DNA of 47,163 bases from contig JAJYSV010000028.1 of the NCBI GenBank assembly GCA_021793405.1, positions 1-47,163 on the forward strand. Reading direction: 5' to 3'. The translations under genes and the position numbers were made by a program. Of the stretch, positions 1 to 7,711 are shown piece after piece. How positions within the stretch are numbered: the stretch's first letter is position 1; each line of letters opens with the position of its first letter. This DNA comes from Acidobacteriota bacterium. Its GTDB lineage: Bacteria; Acidobacteriota; Terriglobia; Terriglobales; Acidobacteriaceae. The notes under the pieces are model-generated. The model made no database searches, was not told where the DNA came from, and worked only from the letters and a program-made list of their open reading frames with translations.

Positions 1-1
1 G

Positions 2-691
2 AGCGGAATGTCGAGCGGTATGCTCCTGATCGTGGATGCTAGTCTCCAGTCCGATGGCTCGCTAATGGCGACTCGGGTGCAGTCCATGATGAACTCGGGA
101 GGCGTCATGGGTGGAGGCATCATCACCGCCCTGACTGGCCAACCTGCAACGTCGCTTTCGGTGGTCATACAGAACGGAGCCGGCACAGGGATGATGTCGT
201 CGGATTTCGCCGCTGGCGTCACCATCAATCTGGGTGGAAGCACCGTCTACGGGATAGATCAGGACAACATGGATATGTCCGGCCTCCCGTTCACGCCGGT
301 GTTCGACGCAAGTCATATTTATGCTGGCCAAAGCGTAATGCCGATTAGTTCCGGCGGGATGATGAGCGGGAGTGGCGGCATGATGGGCGGCAGTTCGATG
401 GCGGGCACGATCACAGCTTCGAATCTCGAGTTGGAACCGCAGGGAATCAGCGGCTCCGTTGCGACCGCAATCACCAGCGGTTCAACTACCAGCTTTGTCT
501 TGACCCTGCAGTCGGATTCGGCGTTCACCACTCTGACCGGCGCTACCAGCGTGACTGTCTTTCAGCAGCCTGGGACGGCAGTTTCTGGGACCACGCCTAT
601 CTCGAATGGCTCGACAGTCCATGCGTTTGGGCTATTGTTTTTCGACGCCGGACAATGGAAGATGGTGGCATCCAGAATCGGCGCGGAGTAG
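2..691 (+). CDS. DUF5666-like extracytoplasmic protein, C-terminal part
   Basis: The reading frame is open from the window edge, so the start is probably outside; the first in-window ATG is at 8. What is visible is low in charge, rich in Gly, Ser, Met and Thr, and built from repeated beta-type units of the form 'G-T-I-T-A...L-E/V' (for example GTITASNLELEPQG and GSVATAITSG). This pattern resembles the DUF5666 repeats of exported proteins common in Acidobacteriota. Met-Gly-Ser stretches such as MMSGSGGMMGGSSM could bind soft metals, but that is speculation. No signal peptide is visible because the N terminus is missing. It ends in VASRIGAE just before a strong hairpin. Function unknown; the domain call is by pattern only. 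Confidence 0.55.
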   Translation, partial: SGMSSGMLLIVDASLQSDGSLMATRVQSMMNSGGVMGGGIITALTGQPATSLSVVIQNGAGTGMMSSDFAAGVTINLGGSTVYGIDQDNMDMSGLPFTPVFDASHIYAGQSVMPISSGGMMSGSGGMMGGSSMAGTITASNLELEPQGISGSVATAITSGSTTSFVLTLQSDSAFTTLTGATSVTVFQQPGTAVSGTTPISNGSTVHAFGLLFFDAGQWKMVASRIGAE

Positions 692-700
692 CCATAACTG

Positions 701-749
701 ACGTGACACGATAATGAGGAAGTGTAACTGGGCTTCCTCATTGTCACGT
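701..749 (+). terminator. Long stem-loop after the DUF5666-like gene
   Basis: The outer arms at 701-708 and 742-749 (ACGTGACA/TGTCACGT) and the inner arms at 713-722 and 733-742 (AATGAGGAAG/CTTCCTCATT) pair perfectly, with a 4-nt bulge on one side and a 10-nt loop. It begins 10 bp after the stop codon. There is no clear U run, so it may be a weak terminator or an RNA-stabilising 3' hairpin. It also lies downstream of the minus-strand antitoxin gene and could serve both. Confidence 0.55.
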
Positions 750-842
750 GCCCCGCTTCAGGCGGCTGTTGACGAGGACAAAATGGGCGCGGAGTTCGAA
801 GAACCGCGCGGTCGCAGCAAAGCGCCCAGCGGCGAAACGATC

Positions 843-1139
843 TCACCAGACTTTGGCGAGGTTCGTGAGACTTTGCCGATAATCCTCTTGCTCGATTATG
901 CTCCGAACCCCAAACTCCCCGAGCACGGTCATCATCTGTCCAACGGGCAGTCCGGCCAGTTCAGCGGCCTTGCCCAGCGAGGCTTCGCCCTTTTTATATT
1001 TCTCCACAGCCAGCAAAACTCTGCCGCGCGTCACCAGGTCGCGCACCGCCTTCGACAGGTCGCTCCGCTCTTCTTTGGTGATCTCGGTAAGAAATTCGTA
1101 GTTGCTCCGGTCCATGCGTATGCTCATTGTCTTGGTCAT
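843..1139 (-). CDS. UPF0175-family antitoxin
   Basis: A 98-residue protein. Its C-terminal half carries the pattern G-E-A-S-L-G-K-A-A-E-L-A-G-L (about residues 50-63), which is the helix-turn-helix-like core of UPF0175 proteins; these are usually the antitoxins of PIN-domain toxins. The N-terminal part (MTKTMSIRMD, then a helix) is compatible with a ribbon-helix-helix DNA-binding fold. Its start overlaps the end of the PIN toxin gene by 4 bp, so translation is coupled. The order toxin first, antitoxin second is the reverse of many TA pairs but common for UPF0175/PIN pairs. It probably binds the palindrome upstream of the toxin gene with its partner (inference). Confidence 0.8.
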   Translation of the reverse strand: MTKTMSIRMDRSNYEFLTEITKEERSDLSKAVRDLVTRGRVLLAVEKYKKGEASLGKAAELAGLPVGQMMTVLGEFGVRSIIEQEDYRQSLTNLAKVW

Positions 1140-1639
1140 GACTGTTCCTCCAGTCGCCGTCTGGCGTCTTCGAGAATCGAATTCTTATAGCGTCCGTACC
1201 TGGCAAGCGCTGCAAGTTTCGTCAGCGCATCGCTCCGGTCAATGAGGCTCTTCTGGCTGCTTCGGACCAGAATGCCCACTGCGGTCGTGAACGGAACTCC
1301 GAGCAGTTTGCAGGCATTGATCCCGTTCTTGTCGTCAACACCCAAGATCCGAGCCTTCTCCTGCAAGGCGAGAGCAATGGCCTCTGCTTCTCCCCTGCCC
1401 ATGCTGAAGTCCTCTTCCAGCTTCATGACCAGCTTTCTGCTCCGCACATTCCTGACTTCGATTCTGGACTCGCCCAGGGCCTTGCGAATCATGAGAGCAT
1501 CGAGCGTCTTCTTGCCCCCGCAGCACTCGTCTTCGACCGCTTTGGGAATGGTGACCACCATCCCAATATCGTTCAGAAACACATCGAGCAATTCGATCTT
1601 TGCAGTCAGAATCAGCGTCGATGCGTCGAGAATGAACAT
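1136..1639 (-). CDS. PIN-domain ribonuclease toxin (DUF3368-like)
   Basis: A 167-residue PIN-domain protein, presumably an Mg-dependent endoribonuclease neutralised by the antitoxin encoded just downstream. The acidic residues expected of the fold are visible: Asp5 in FILDAST, Glu in KAVEDEC (about 37), the GRGEAEAIALA segment (about 80-90) and VDDKNG (about 104). Length and motif order fit the DUF3368 group. The gene overlaps the antitoxin by 4 bp and is preceded by a near-consensus promoter whose -10 touches a perfect palindrome. Targets cannot be read from sequence. TA pairs of this kind are often cargo or stability genes of mobile elements, which fits the neighbourhood. Confidence 0.8.
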   Translation of the reverse strand: MFILDASTLILTAKIELLDVFLNDIGMVVTIPKAVEDECCGGKKTLDALMIRKALGESRIEVRNVRSRKLVMKLEEDFSMGRGEAEAIALALQEKARILGVDDKNGINACKLLGVPFTTAVGILVRSSQKSLIDRSDALTKLAALARYGRYKNSILEDARRRLEEQS

Positions 1640-1650
1640 TATGACAGAAT

Positions 1651-1691
1651 ATTACATATGTAATTATAGACTGATTGTTACAGAATGCCAA
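1651..1691 (-). promoter_or_regulatory. Promoter and palindromic operator of the PIN/UPF0175 pair
   Basis: On the minus strand, TTGGCA (1691-1686), a 17-bp spacer and a perfect TATAAT (1668-1663) form a near-consensus sigma70 promoter. A perfect 14-bp palindrome, ATTACATATGTAAT (1651-1664), overlaps the end of the -10 and lies just upstream of the toxin ATG at 1639. This is the expected layout for autorepression by a toxin-antitoxin complex. Confidence 0.75.
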
Positions 1692-1936
1692 TGGCGTCAT
1701 TTGACCTGAATTGACTACTTTCGGCAGAAGATCCCTCGCCGACCGACCGAACGAACGGCTGGCCATCCGACGAGTACCGGAAGCGAAGACGGCCTGCTCT
1801 CGGTTCAACCGCGCCGATCATGGATGGCTTATTCCGCGATCCATCCTCTCTATTTCTGCCTTGGCCGCTGCCGTAACCCCCAACTCAGACGAGCGAAATG
1901 CAGTTTGGAACAGCTCCTAAATTTCTTCTCTTATCA

Positions 1937-2085
1937 AGTGCTCCCGCTTCAGGCAACGGTCTAGCAGAGGCGGGAAGAACCCGTCAAGGGTCTCCGCTGC
2001 GCTCCGATGAACGCGCAACGACCTCGCGCCCTTGACTGAACCTTCCCGCCCCCGCCCGTTGCAAAAGCCATGAAGCGGGAGCACT
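1937..2085. repeat. 149-bp imperfect inverted repeat (long palindrome, copy 1)
   Basis: Matching arms, outside to inside: AGTGCTCCCGCTTCA (1937-1951) with TGAAGCGGGAGCACT (2071-2085); GCAACGG (1953-1959) with CCGTTGC (2056-2062); GGCGGGAA (1969-1976) with TTCCCGCC (2043-2050); GTCAAGGG (1983-1990) with CCCTTGAC (2029-2036). The apical part is GC-rich. It sits before the ardC-like gene. Copy 2, with the same GTCAAGGG/CCCTTGAC core but different outer arms, lies at 32506-32641. The rest of 1692-2170 shows no convincing gene. Possible roles are a structured RNA, an attenuator or a transfer/replication site; none is proven. Confidence 0.8.
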
Positions 2086-2170
2086 CAACAAAAGAAATTC
2101 ATGTTTCAGGCGGTGCTCCTCCTCATGCACGCAAATCGCCCACAGCGGGCAGCACAGAAGGAGCAACGTC

Positions 2171-3112
2171 ATGGCATCGACCGTTACAACATACGCAGCA
2201 ACCAGCAACGCCGCGCCGCACAGCAAAAATGCGGCGCAGCAGAACCGCAGCAACTCACCCTACCAGCAGCGCACCAGCCAGCGTGATAATCCCACGCAGC
2301 AGCTTATCAAGCAGGCCGTGGATTACCTCATCCAGCAGCTTGAGGCGGGCAAGAGCGAGACCCTGACCGCCTACCTGAACGCGATGGCGCAGTTCCATTC
2401 GTACAGCTTCGGGAACATTCTCCAGATCGCACGGCAGAAGCCCGACGCGACGCGCGTGGCGGGCATCCGCGCATGGAACGAGCTTGGCCGTTACGTGAAG
2501 AAGGGCGAGAAGGGCATCCAGATTCTTGCGCCCATGATCGGCTATCGGCGCAAGAAGGACACCGCCGAGCAGGAATCGGAGGCGAAGCCCGCGCCCATGC
2601 TGATTGGCTTCCGCGCAGTCTACGTCTTCGACATCAGCCAGACCGAAGGCGCAGACCTGCCCGAACTGGAGCACGGCATCTCCGGCGAAGTCGGCGCATA
2701 CCGCGACCGGATGCTGGATTTTCTTGCACGGCAGAACATCACGCTGGAGTTTAACGAGAAGATCGCCCCGGCTTTGGGTGTCAGCTACGGCGGCAAGATC
2801 GCTTTGCTGCCCGGCCAGTCGAAGGCCGAGGAGTTCACCACGCTGGTACACGAGACGGCGCACGAACTTCTGCACAAGGCGGAGCGGCGCACCATCACCA
2901 CGCAGACCGTCCGCGAGACCGAAGCCGAGGCCGTGGCCTTCATCGTGGGGCAGGCCGTTGGGCTGGAGTTGGGAACCAGCAGCGCCGATTACATCCAGCT
3001 TTACCACGGCAACGCTGAATTGCTGGCCGAGAGCCTTGAAGTCATCCAGCGCACGTCCGCCGTGATTCTTGCCGCACTTCGCGCCGAGGAGCCGGAGAAC
3101 GCAGCCGCATAA
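2171..3112 (+). CDS. ArdC-like antirestriction protein (ssDNA-binding domain plus zinc metallopeptidase)
   Basis: A 313-residue protein. Residues about 40-155 match the ArdC N-terminal ssDNA-binding domain (YLNAMAQFHSYSFGNILQI, then AGIRAWNELGRYVKKGEKGI, then GFRAVYVFDISQTEG). The C-terminal half is a zincin-type peptidase with VHETAHELLH, giving His227, Glu228 and His231, and a later RETEAEAVAFIV helix that should supply the third zinc ligand. ArdC proteins travel on conjugative elements and protect incoming single-stranded DNA from host restriction. The start ATG has AAGGAG seven bases upstream. The N-terminal 40 residues are low-complexity and Gln/Asn/Ser-rich. It is followed by a ParB-family gene on the same strand, a plasmid/ICE backbone arrangement. 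Confidence 0.85.
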   Translation: MASTVTTYAATSNAAPHSKNAAQQNRSNSPYQQRTSQRDNPTQQLIKQAVDYLIQQLEAGKSETLTAYLNAMAQFHSYSFGNILQIARQKPDATRVAGIRAWNELGRYVKKGEKGIQILAPMIGYRRKKDTAEQESEAKPAPMLIGFRAVYVFDISQTEGADLPELEHGISGEVGAYRDRMLDFLARQNITLEFNEKIAPALGVSYGGKIALLPGQSKAEEFTTLVHETAHELLHKAERRTITTQTVRETEAEAVAFIVGQAVGLELGTSSADYIQLYHGNAELLAESLEVIQRTSAVILAALRAEEPENAAA

Positions 3113-3187
3113 CCCACAATCCATGAGCGGGTGCAGCACGCGCCCGCTCCCGCATTCACGCTCGACAACCTGATAAGGAGAATCGCA

Positions 3188-4780
3188 ATGACTACCGCAG
3201 TTCACTCGCAATCGGAATATCGCAACCTGCCGCTTCTGTGCCTCACGGAATCGGCCAACAATCCACGCACCACCTTTGACGATAAGGCGCTTGACGAACT
3301 CGCAGAGTCCATCAAGGCGCAAGGCGTGCTCTCTCCGCTGGTAGTTCGGCCCAAAGGAGGACACAGTTACGAGATCGTAGCCGGAGCGCGGCGTTATCGC
3401 GCGGCGCAACGGGCCGGACTGGAATACGTCCCTGTCCGCATCGCGGAACTCAGCGATGCGCAAGCGGTCGAAGTCAGCATCGTGGAAAATCTCCAGCGGC
3501 GCGATGTGCATCCGCTGGACGAGGCGAACGGGTATGTCGCCTTACTGCGTCTGGATTACTCCATCGAACAGATTGCCTCCAAATGCGGAAAGTCGGCGGC
3601 CTATGTGACTGCCCGCACCCGCCTCGCACAACTTGCTCCTGTCGTGGTCGAAGCCTTCTCGAAAGACGAGATCGGCGTCGGCCATGCGCTCTTGCTGGCG
3701 AAACTGCAACCCGAACAGCAGGAGCAAGCCCTCGCCGCTTGCTATCAGGAAGCCTACGGCAATGGCAGCAAGACAAAACGCATCCTTCTGCCTGTCCGTC
3801 ATCTCCAGCAGTGGATTGAGCACAACATTCTGCTGGAGCTTGCCGCCGCGCCGTTCTCGAAAGAGGACGCGCAGCTTGTGCCGGAGGCAGGTTCCTGTCT
3901 CGAATGCCCCAAGCGCACTGGACACAACGTCCTATTGTTTGACGGCATCAGCCCACGGCATGACAGTTGCTCCGACCCGAACTGTTATGCCGCCAAACTG
4001 GAGATGCACGTAAAACAGACCGTCGCCGCCAAGCCGAAGCTGGTTCAGATCAGCACGGCCTACGGCAAACCCACCGAAGGCAGTGCGGCGATTCCGCGCA
4101 ACAAGTACGTCGAAATCCGCGAGGACAAGCCGCAGAAGAAGGAGCAGCGCGACTGGCCGGAGTACAAGAACTGCAAATCCACCACGGAAGCCATCGTGAC
4201 GGAGGGCAGCGAGAAGGGTGAATTGCGCAAGGTCTGCGCCGACCCGAACTGCGCGGTTCACCATCCGAAGCGGCAACTGTCCAAAGCCGACGCCGCATTC
4301 AAGGCCGAACGGGAAAAGCAGCACCGCGAGGAAGCTATCGCGCAAACAACTGGGTTGCGCGTGCTGAAAGCCATCGGTGAAGCGGTTCCCGTCCGGCTGA
4401 TGAAGCGCGACCTACTGTTTGCAGTCGAACGGCTGACCGCGATGCTGGACGAGCGCAAACTCGCCATCCTCATCCGGCAGCATGAGATCGCCAAGTCGAA
4501 GGATACCGCCTCGCCAACGAAACTGCTGGCGGCGTTTCTGCCGAAGGCCGAGGAAAGCAAGCTGGGGCGCATTTTGGTGGAGACGGTGATCTTGCTCTCC
4601 ATGCGTACCGATACGGATACCGTAAAGGTGCTGCGCGATGCGGCGCAGACCTACAAAGTAGACATCGAGGCAATCTCGGCGAAGGTCAAGCAGGAGTTCG
4701 CCGAGAAAGAAAAGGCCAAGTCTGCAAAGAAAGCCGCACCCAAGCCGCCAGCCAAAGCTGCCAAGAAAACCGCAGCCTGA
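3188..4780 (+). CDS. ParB/Spo0J-family protein with Cys clusters
   Basis: A 530-residue protein from ATG 3188, which has AAGGAG at proper spacing; an upstream in-frame GTG at 3131 lacks one. The N-terminal part is the ParB/Srx nuclease-like CTPase fold: LTESANNPRTTFDDKALDELAESI, then AGARRYRAA in place of the GERR motif, then VENLQRRDVHPLDEANGY. A KorB-like helix-turn-helix follows (IEQIASKCGKSAAYVTARTR). The middle carries CLECPKRTG...CSDPNCYAAK and later CADPNCAVHH, likely metal-binding clusters typical of the ParB-like proteins of integrative elements. The tail is Lys/Ala-rich. No ParA gene is adjacent, so it is more likely an element-specific regulator or DNA-binding protein than half of a classical ParAB system. 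Confidence 0.85.
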   Translation: MTTAVHSQSEYRNLPLLCLTESANNPRTTFDDKALDELAESIKAQGVLSPLVVRPKGGHSYEIVAGARRYRAAQRAGLEYVPVRIAELSDAQAVEVSIVENLQRRDVHPLDEANGYVALLRLDYSIEQIASKCGKSAAYVTARTRLAQLAPVVVEAFSKDEIGVGHALLLAKLQPEQQEQALAACYQEAYGNGSKTKRILLPVRHLQQWIEHNILLELAAAPFSKEDAQLVPEAGSCLECPKRTGHNVLLFDGISPRHDSCSDPNCYAAKLEMHVKQTVAAKPKLVQISTAYGKPTEGSAAIPRNKYVEIREDKPQKKEQRDWPEYKNCKSTTEAIVTEGSEKGELRKVCADPNCAVHHPKRQLSKADAAFKAEREKQHREEAIAQTTGLRVLKAIGEAVPVRLMKRDLLFAVERLTAMLDERKLAILIRQHEIAKSKDTASPTKLLAAFLPKAEESKLGRILVETVILLSMRTDTDTVKVLRDAAQTYKVDIEAISAKVKQEFAEKEKAKSAKKAAPKPPAKAAKKTAA

Positions 4781-4803
4781 CCATCCACTCAACAGGAACA
4801 CTC

Positions 4804-4841
4804 TGCGGAGCCTTTCATGTCAAAGGCTCCGCATTTATTTT
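4804..4841 (+). terminator. Rho-independent terminator of the ardC-parB transcript
   Basis: A perfect 12-bp stem, TGCGGAGCCTTT (4804-4815) and AAAGGCTCCGCA (4822-4833), with a CATGTC loop and a TTTATTTT tail. It starts 23 bp after the parB-like stop codon. Confidence 0.9.
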
Positions 4842-4848
4842 GCTCATG

Positions 4849-4919
4849 GCCCGTCTGCCCGCCCGCGTGCGAGGCCCCGGCCACCGCCGGGGCGTCATCT
4901 TCCACCCCGCCCGACGGGC
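4849..4919. repeat. GC-rich double stem between convergent genes
   Basis: Outer arms GCCCGTC (4849-4855) and GACGGGC (4913-4919) enclose a perfect inner hairpin, GCCCCGGC (4874-4881) with GCCGGGGC (4886-4893). It lies between the convergent parB-like and cytochrome genes and may end transcription from the cytochrome side, although no U run follows on the minus strand. Confidence 0.5.
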
Positions 4920-4940
4920 AGTGACGAAAACACACAAGGC

Positions 4941-6590
4941 TTATTTGATTTGCCAGGGAGAAACCTCCGGCCAATGGCTCATTGCATTCTCGGCCCATGC
5001 CGTAGATTTGTCCGTGTGGCACGATGTGCATGGATTGGGGATGTTGTATTTGTCCGTCATTGCGGGTGAAATGAACCGGAATGTATGGGCATGAACGTAG
5101 GCGCCGGGAACGCCCTCACTCTCGATCTCCGGCATGTGGCAGGCGACACACTGGCTTCCGGGGCTGCCGTCTTTATGATGCGTGTGCGCTTCCAGCGTGG
5201 TCTCATGCGGTCCGTTTGGAGAATTCGGACCATGACAGTCCAGGCAGATTTGGTTCGCGGGCTTGATGAGCTGCACGTAGTTTCCCGTTCCATGCACATC
5301 ATGGCAATCGAAGCATGTGATGTTGTGCCGGTACATCACGCTCTGCACGAAATCGTTGCCCTGCATGCGGTTCTTGTGCGCCGTGCAGTCCGGGAAATAG
5401 TAGAAATCCGTCTGCCCGAGCGTGCAGTTTTCCAGTCTCCAGAAGTCTTGCAGTTTGAGGCCCACATGATAGCCAACCGGCCAGTCGTAATACTTTCCTT
5501 CCATGGGATTGGTCAGCGGCCGTCCCTGCGAGTGACACTGGATGCATGTGTCGTTCGCCGCTACCGAATCCATCTGCGCCGGATTCAGGATATTGCTCCG
5601 TGTGGGATGCGCCACATGCGCGCTGCCGGGACCGTGGCAACGCTCGCAGCCGACGTTCCATTCCGCGACCTGTTTGGTGTGGATGTTGTAATCGACGGAA
5701 TGACAACCGTCGCAGGTTGGGCCAGTAGGCCGCTGCATGTTGTCCGGCGGATAGAGATGCGCCCACCAGTCGGCTCCATGCGCGGGGATCACGTATTTCA
5801 GCCATTTGTGGTTGCCGATGTCCCACTGCACCGGCAACGGGTAATAATCTTCTCCAACTTTGGTGAAGTAGCGCTGTTTCCAGATGCTGCCGTAGACGAA
5901 GGCGACCCGGTCTTTAGTAAACGGGGCCACATTGTTGGTTGCAAGGTCGGGAAGAATGGCATTGGGATGCGCCCGCGGATCGCGCACCACGTTGGCCATC
6001 GGCGTCTTTTCCCAGCGCTTGTAAATATCGGCATGGCACCTGGCGCAGGCTTCGGAGCCGACATAGTGGGCTGAAGTGACAACGGAGGTTTGTTGTTGCA
6101 ACTCCGACTTTGAAAGAGGGCGGAGACTCCGCACAAAGAGCGCGAGTTTCCAACTCACCGGACCGGAGATTCTGTGCGGACTGCCGAGGGCCGGCATGCC
6201 GCTCAATTGCACCCCGTTTTCAATGATGTAGTGGATTTCGCCATCCGTCAGGCTTTGCGTTGCGGAAGCGCGCAGGTCTGGGACGCGCGGATACTCATGC
6301 AATCCGATTTGTGTCGTGCCGCTGCCGCCGATGCCATGACAGACAGCGCACCGCGTGAAAAACTCCTGGCGTCCTTGTTCCAACGCTTCGGAGTCGCCAG
6401 TGAAGGGGTTCTTTTTGCGGCGTTCCCGCACGGGAATGGCCAGGTTCCGCAGGCCACGGGCTACGACGGTCTCGAACGCCGACGGCGTGGAAGTGGCGCG
6501 AAAGCCCCGCAACATCAGGAACGTCAGGCAAAGGATTCCGAGGGACAGGAACCCCAGGATCGTAACCAGAACCGGCTTCCATGATCGCAT
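4941..6590 (-). CDS. Membrane-anchored nonahaem cytochrome c
   Basis: A 549-residue protein with an N-terminal membrane anchor (about residues 7-29, no cleavage site) and nine CxxCH haem-binding motifs: 81-85 (CAVCH), 182-186, 293-297, 315-319, 349-353, 426-430, 449-453, 481-485 and 521-525. The first belongs to a class-I cytochrome c domain (about 65-160); the other eight form a multihaem module like those of cytochrome c554/NrfA-type families, including NRMQGNDFVQSVMYRHNITCFDCHDVHG. It should transfer electrons in the periplasm, but its partner and substrate are not evident. Cys402 in FPDCTAHKNRM is not part of a CxxCH motif. It lies 27 bp after the beta-propeller gene on the same strand and probably shares its transcript. 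Confidence 0.88.
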   Translation of the reverse strand: MRSWKPVLVTILGFLSLGILCLTFLMLRGFRATSTPSAFETVVARGLRNLAIPVRERRKKNPFTGDSEALEQGRQEFFTRCAVCHGIGGSGTTQIGLHEYPRVPDLRASATQSLTDGEIHYIIENGVQLSGMPALGSPHRISGPVSWKLALFVRSLRPLSKSELQQQTSVVTSAHYVGSEACARCHADIYKRWEKTPMANVVRDPRAHPNAILPDLATNNVAPFTKDRVAFVYGSIWKQRYFTKVGEDYYPLPVQWDIGNHKWLKYVIPAHGADWWAHLYPPDNMQRPTGPTCDGCHSVDYNIHTKQVAEWNVGCERCHGPGSAHVAHPTRSNILNPAQMDSVAANDTCIQCHSQGRPLTNPMEGKYYDWPVGYHVGLKLQDFWRLENCTLGQTDFYYFPDCTAHKNRMQGNDFVQSVMYRHNITCFDCHDVHGTGNYVQLIKPANQICLDCHGPNSPNGPHETTLEAHTHHKDGSPGSQCVACHMPEIESEGVPGAYVHAHTFRFISPAMTDKYNIPNPCTSCHTDKSTAWAENAMSHWPEVSPWQIK

Positions 6591-6617
6591 CGCGGTGTCC
6601 TATGTCTCCCCCGCAGT

Positions 6618-7637
6618 CTACTTTTGACCGGCGGGCCGCATGATCCTCAACACGGGATGTCCATTGATATCTTGCAATGGAAAGTAGACGAGATGCGTCT
6701 CTGGATCAACGGCCACAGTGTGCGCGTGAGGCATGTTGAGGGAGCCGAGCTGGGTGAGTTTTCGGTCGCCGTATTGGAAGATTGTCACAGTTCCAGATTC
6801 AGCGGAGACGTATAGCCGTTTCAAGCCGGGATCGAAGGCTAGCACATCGGGATCGTCTCCCACCTCATACGTAGAAAGGACATTCATCGTGTTCAAGTCG
6901 ACCACGGCAAGCGAGTGGTTTTCCTCACCGGCGACGAAGGCGATGCGATCCACTCCATCGAGCGCGATGCCGTGTGGGTTTTCGATTCCCGGAAGCGGGT
7001 ACCGTCCCAGGATATTGTCGGTTGCCGGGTCGATGACCACAAGCTGGTTTACGCTATGCACCGCCACCAGGATGTGCCCGGAGACGGAATCGTAAACGGT
7101 GTTTCCCGCACCGCTGCCGAGAGGAATCTTGGTGACGAGTGTATTGCTGGTCGCGTCGATCACCGCGTCTACGTCGCCATGCTCATCGGAAACAAACACC
7201 TTCCTTTGCCTGGGAGCGTACGCGAGACCGTCGGGATAGTCGATCAGCCCTGCCTTGCCCACAATCTTCAGCGTCTGGGTATCGACCGCAATGACCTCGT
7301 GGTCGCCCGTCGCCGATGCGAACAGGCGATGAACTTCTGGGGCGACGAAGACCCCATGCACCCGTTTGAAACCGTCGAGATTGGCGACCAGTTTCCGGTT
7401 GCGAACATCAAACGCGACAAGCTGGTTGGCGTTCATGTGGGCGATATACAACCGTCCGCTTGCGGGATCGAAACTCTGATAATCGAATCTCACTGCAGGG
7501 CCAGGCAGGGGCACGTCGGCCACGAGGGCTAATTCATTGCCACGAGGCTTGGCAGTCTGCGCCAGAGTCAGGCTTGAGGAACCGAACAAAGCCGCAGCAA
7601 GATACCCCGCTACGATGTACCAGCTACGAAGGGTCAT
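6618..7637 (-). CDS. Exported YVTN-type beta-propeller protein
   Basis: From ATG 7637 the protein starts MTLRSWYIVAGYLAAALFGSS, a clear signal peptide ending near SLTLAQT; a longer TTG start at 7703 would place 22 charged residues in front of it, so the shorter form is chosen. The mature part has six or seven blades with the pattern 'G.LYIAH...N.L.AFD...RKLVANL', 'VHRLFAS...VIAVDTQTLKIV', 'RKVFVSDEHGDVDAVIDATSNTLV' and so on, as in YVTN/SMP-30-like propellers. Such proteins often pair with multihaem cytochromes or act as periplasmic binding or scaffold proteins. No catalytic residues are identifiable. It follows merR by 74 bp on the same strand and precedes the nonahaem cytochrome, so read-through from the merR promoter is possible. 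Confidence 0.85.
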   Translation of the reverse strand: MTLRSWYIVAGYLAAALFGSSSLTLAQTAKPRGNELALVADVPLPGPAVRFDYQSFDPASGRLYIAHMNANQLVAFDVRNRKLVANLDGFKRVHGVFVAPEVHRLFASATGDHEVIAVDTQTLKIVGKAGLIDYPDGLAYAPRQRKVFVSDEHGDVDAVIDATSNTLVTKIPLGSGAGNTVYDSVSGHILVAVHSVNQLVVIDPATDNILGRYPLPGIENPHGIALDGVDRIAFVAGEENHSLAVVDLNTMNVLSTYEVGDDPDVLAFDPGLKRLYVSAESGTVTIFQYGDRKLTQLGSLNMPHAHTVAVDPETHLVYFPLQDINGHPVLRIMRPAGQK

Positions 7638-7711
7638 TTCTGTACGCTCGCTTCCTCTTTCATCCTTCGCATTGATCCTAATTCCGGCGACGCTCTCCCA
7701 CAAATTCCGGT

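Noticed and set aside
714-1190. 158-codon plus-strand frame over the antitoxin
   Set aside because: It begins within a hairpin and is antisense to the UPF0175 gene; no protein pattern.
2255-3511. 418-codon minus-strand open frame across ardC and parB
   Set aside because: It is the antisense shadow of two clearly recognised genes; its composition (Leu, Arg, Gly runs) matches no protein family.
5085-6074. 329-codon plus-strand frame inside the cytochrome gene
   Set aside because: The opposite strand has nine CxxCH motifs in frame; the plus-strand frame is a codon-bias shadow.
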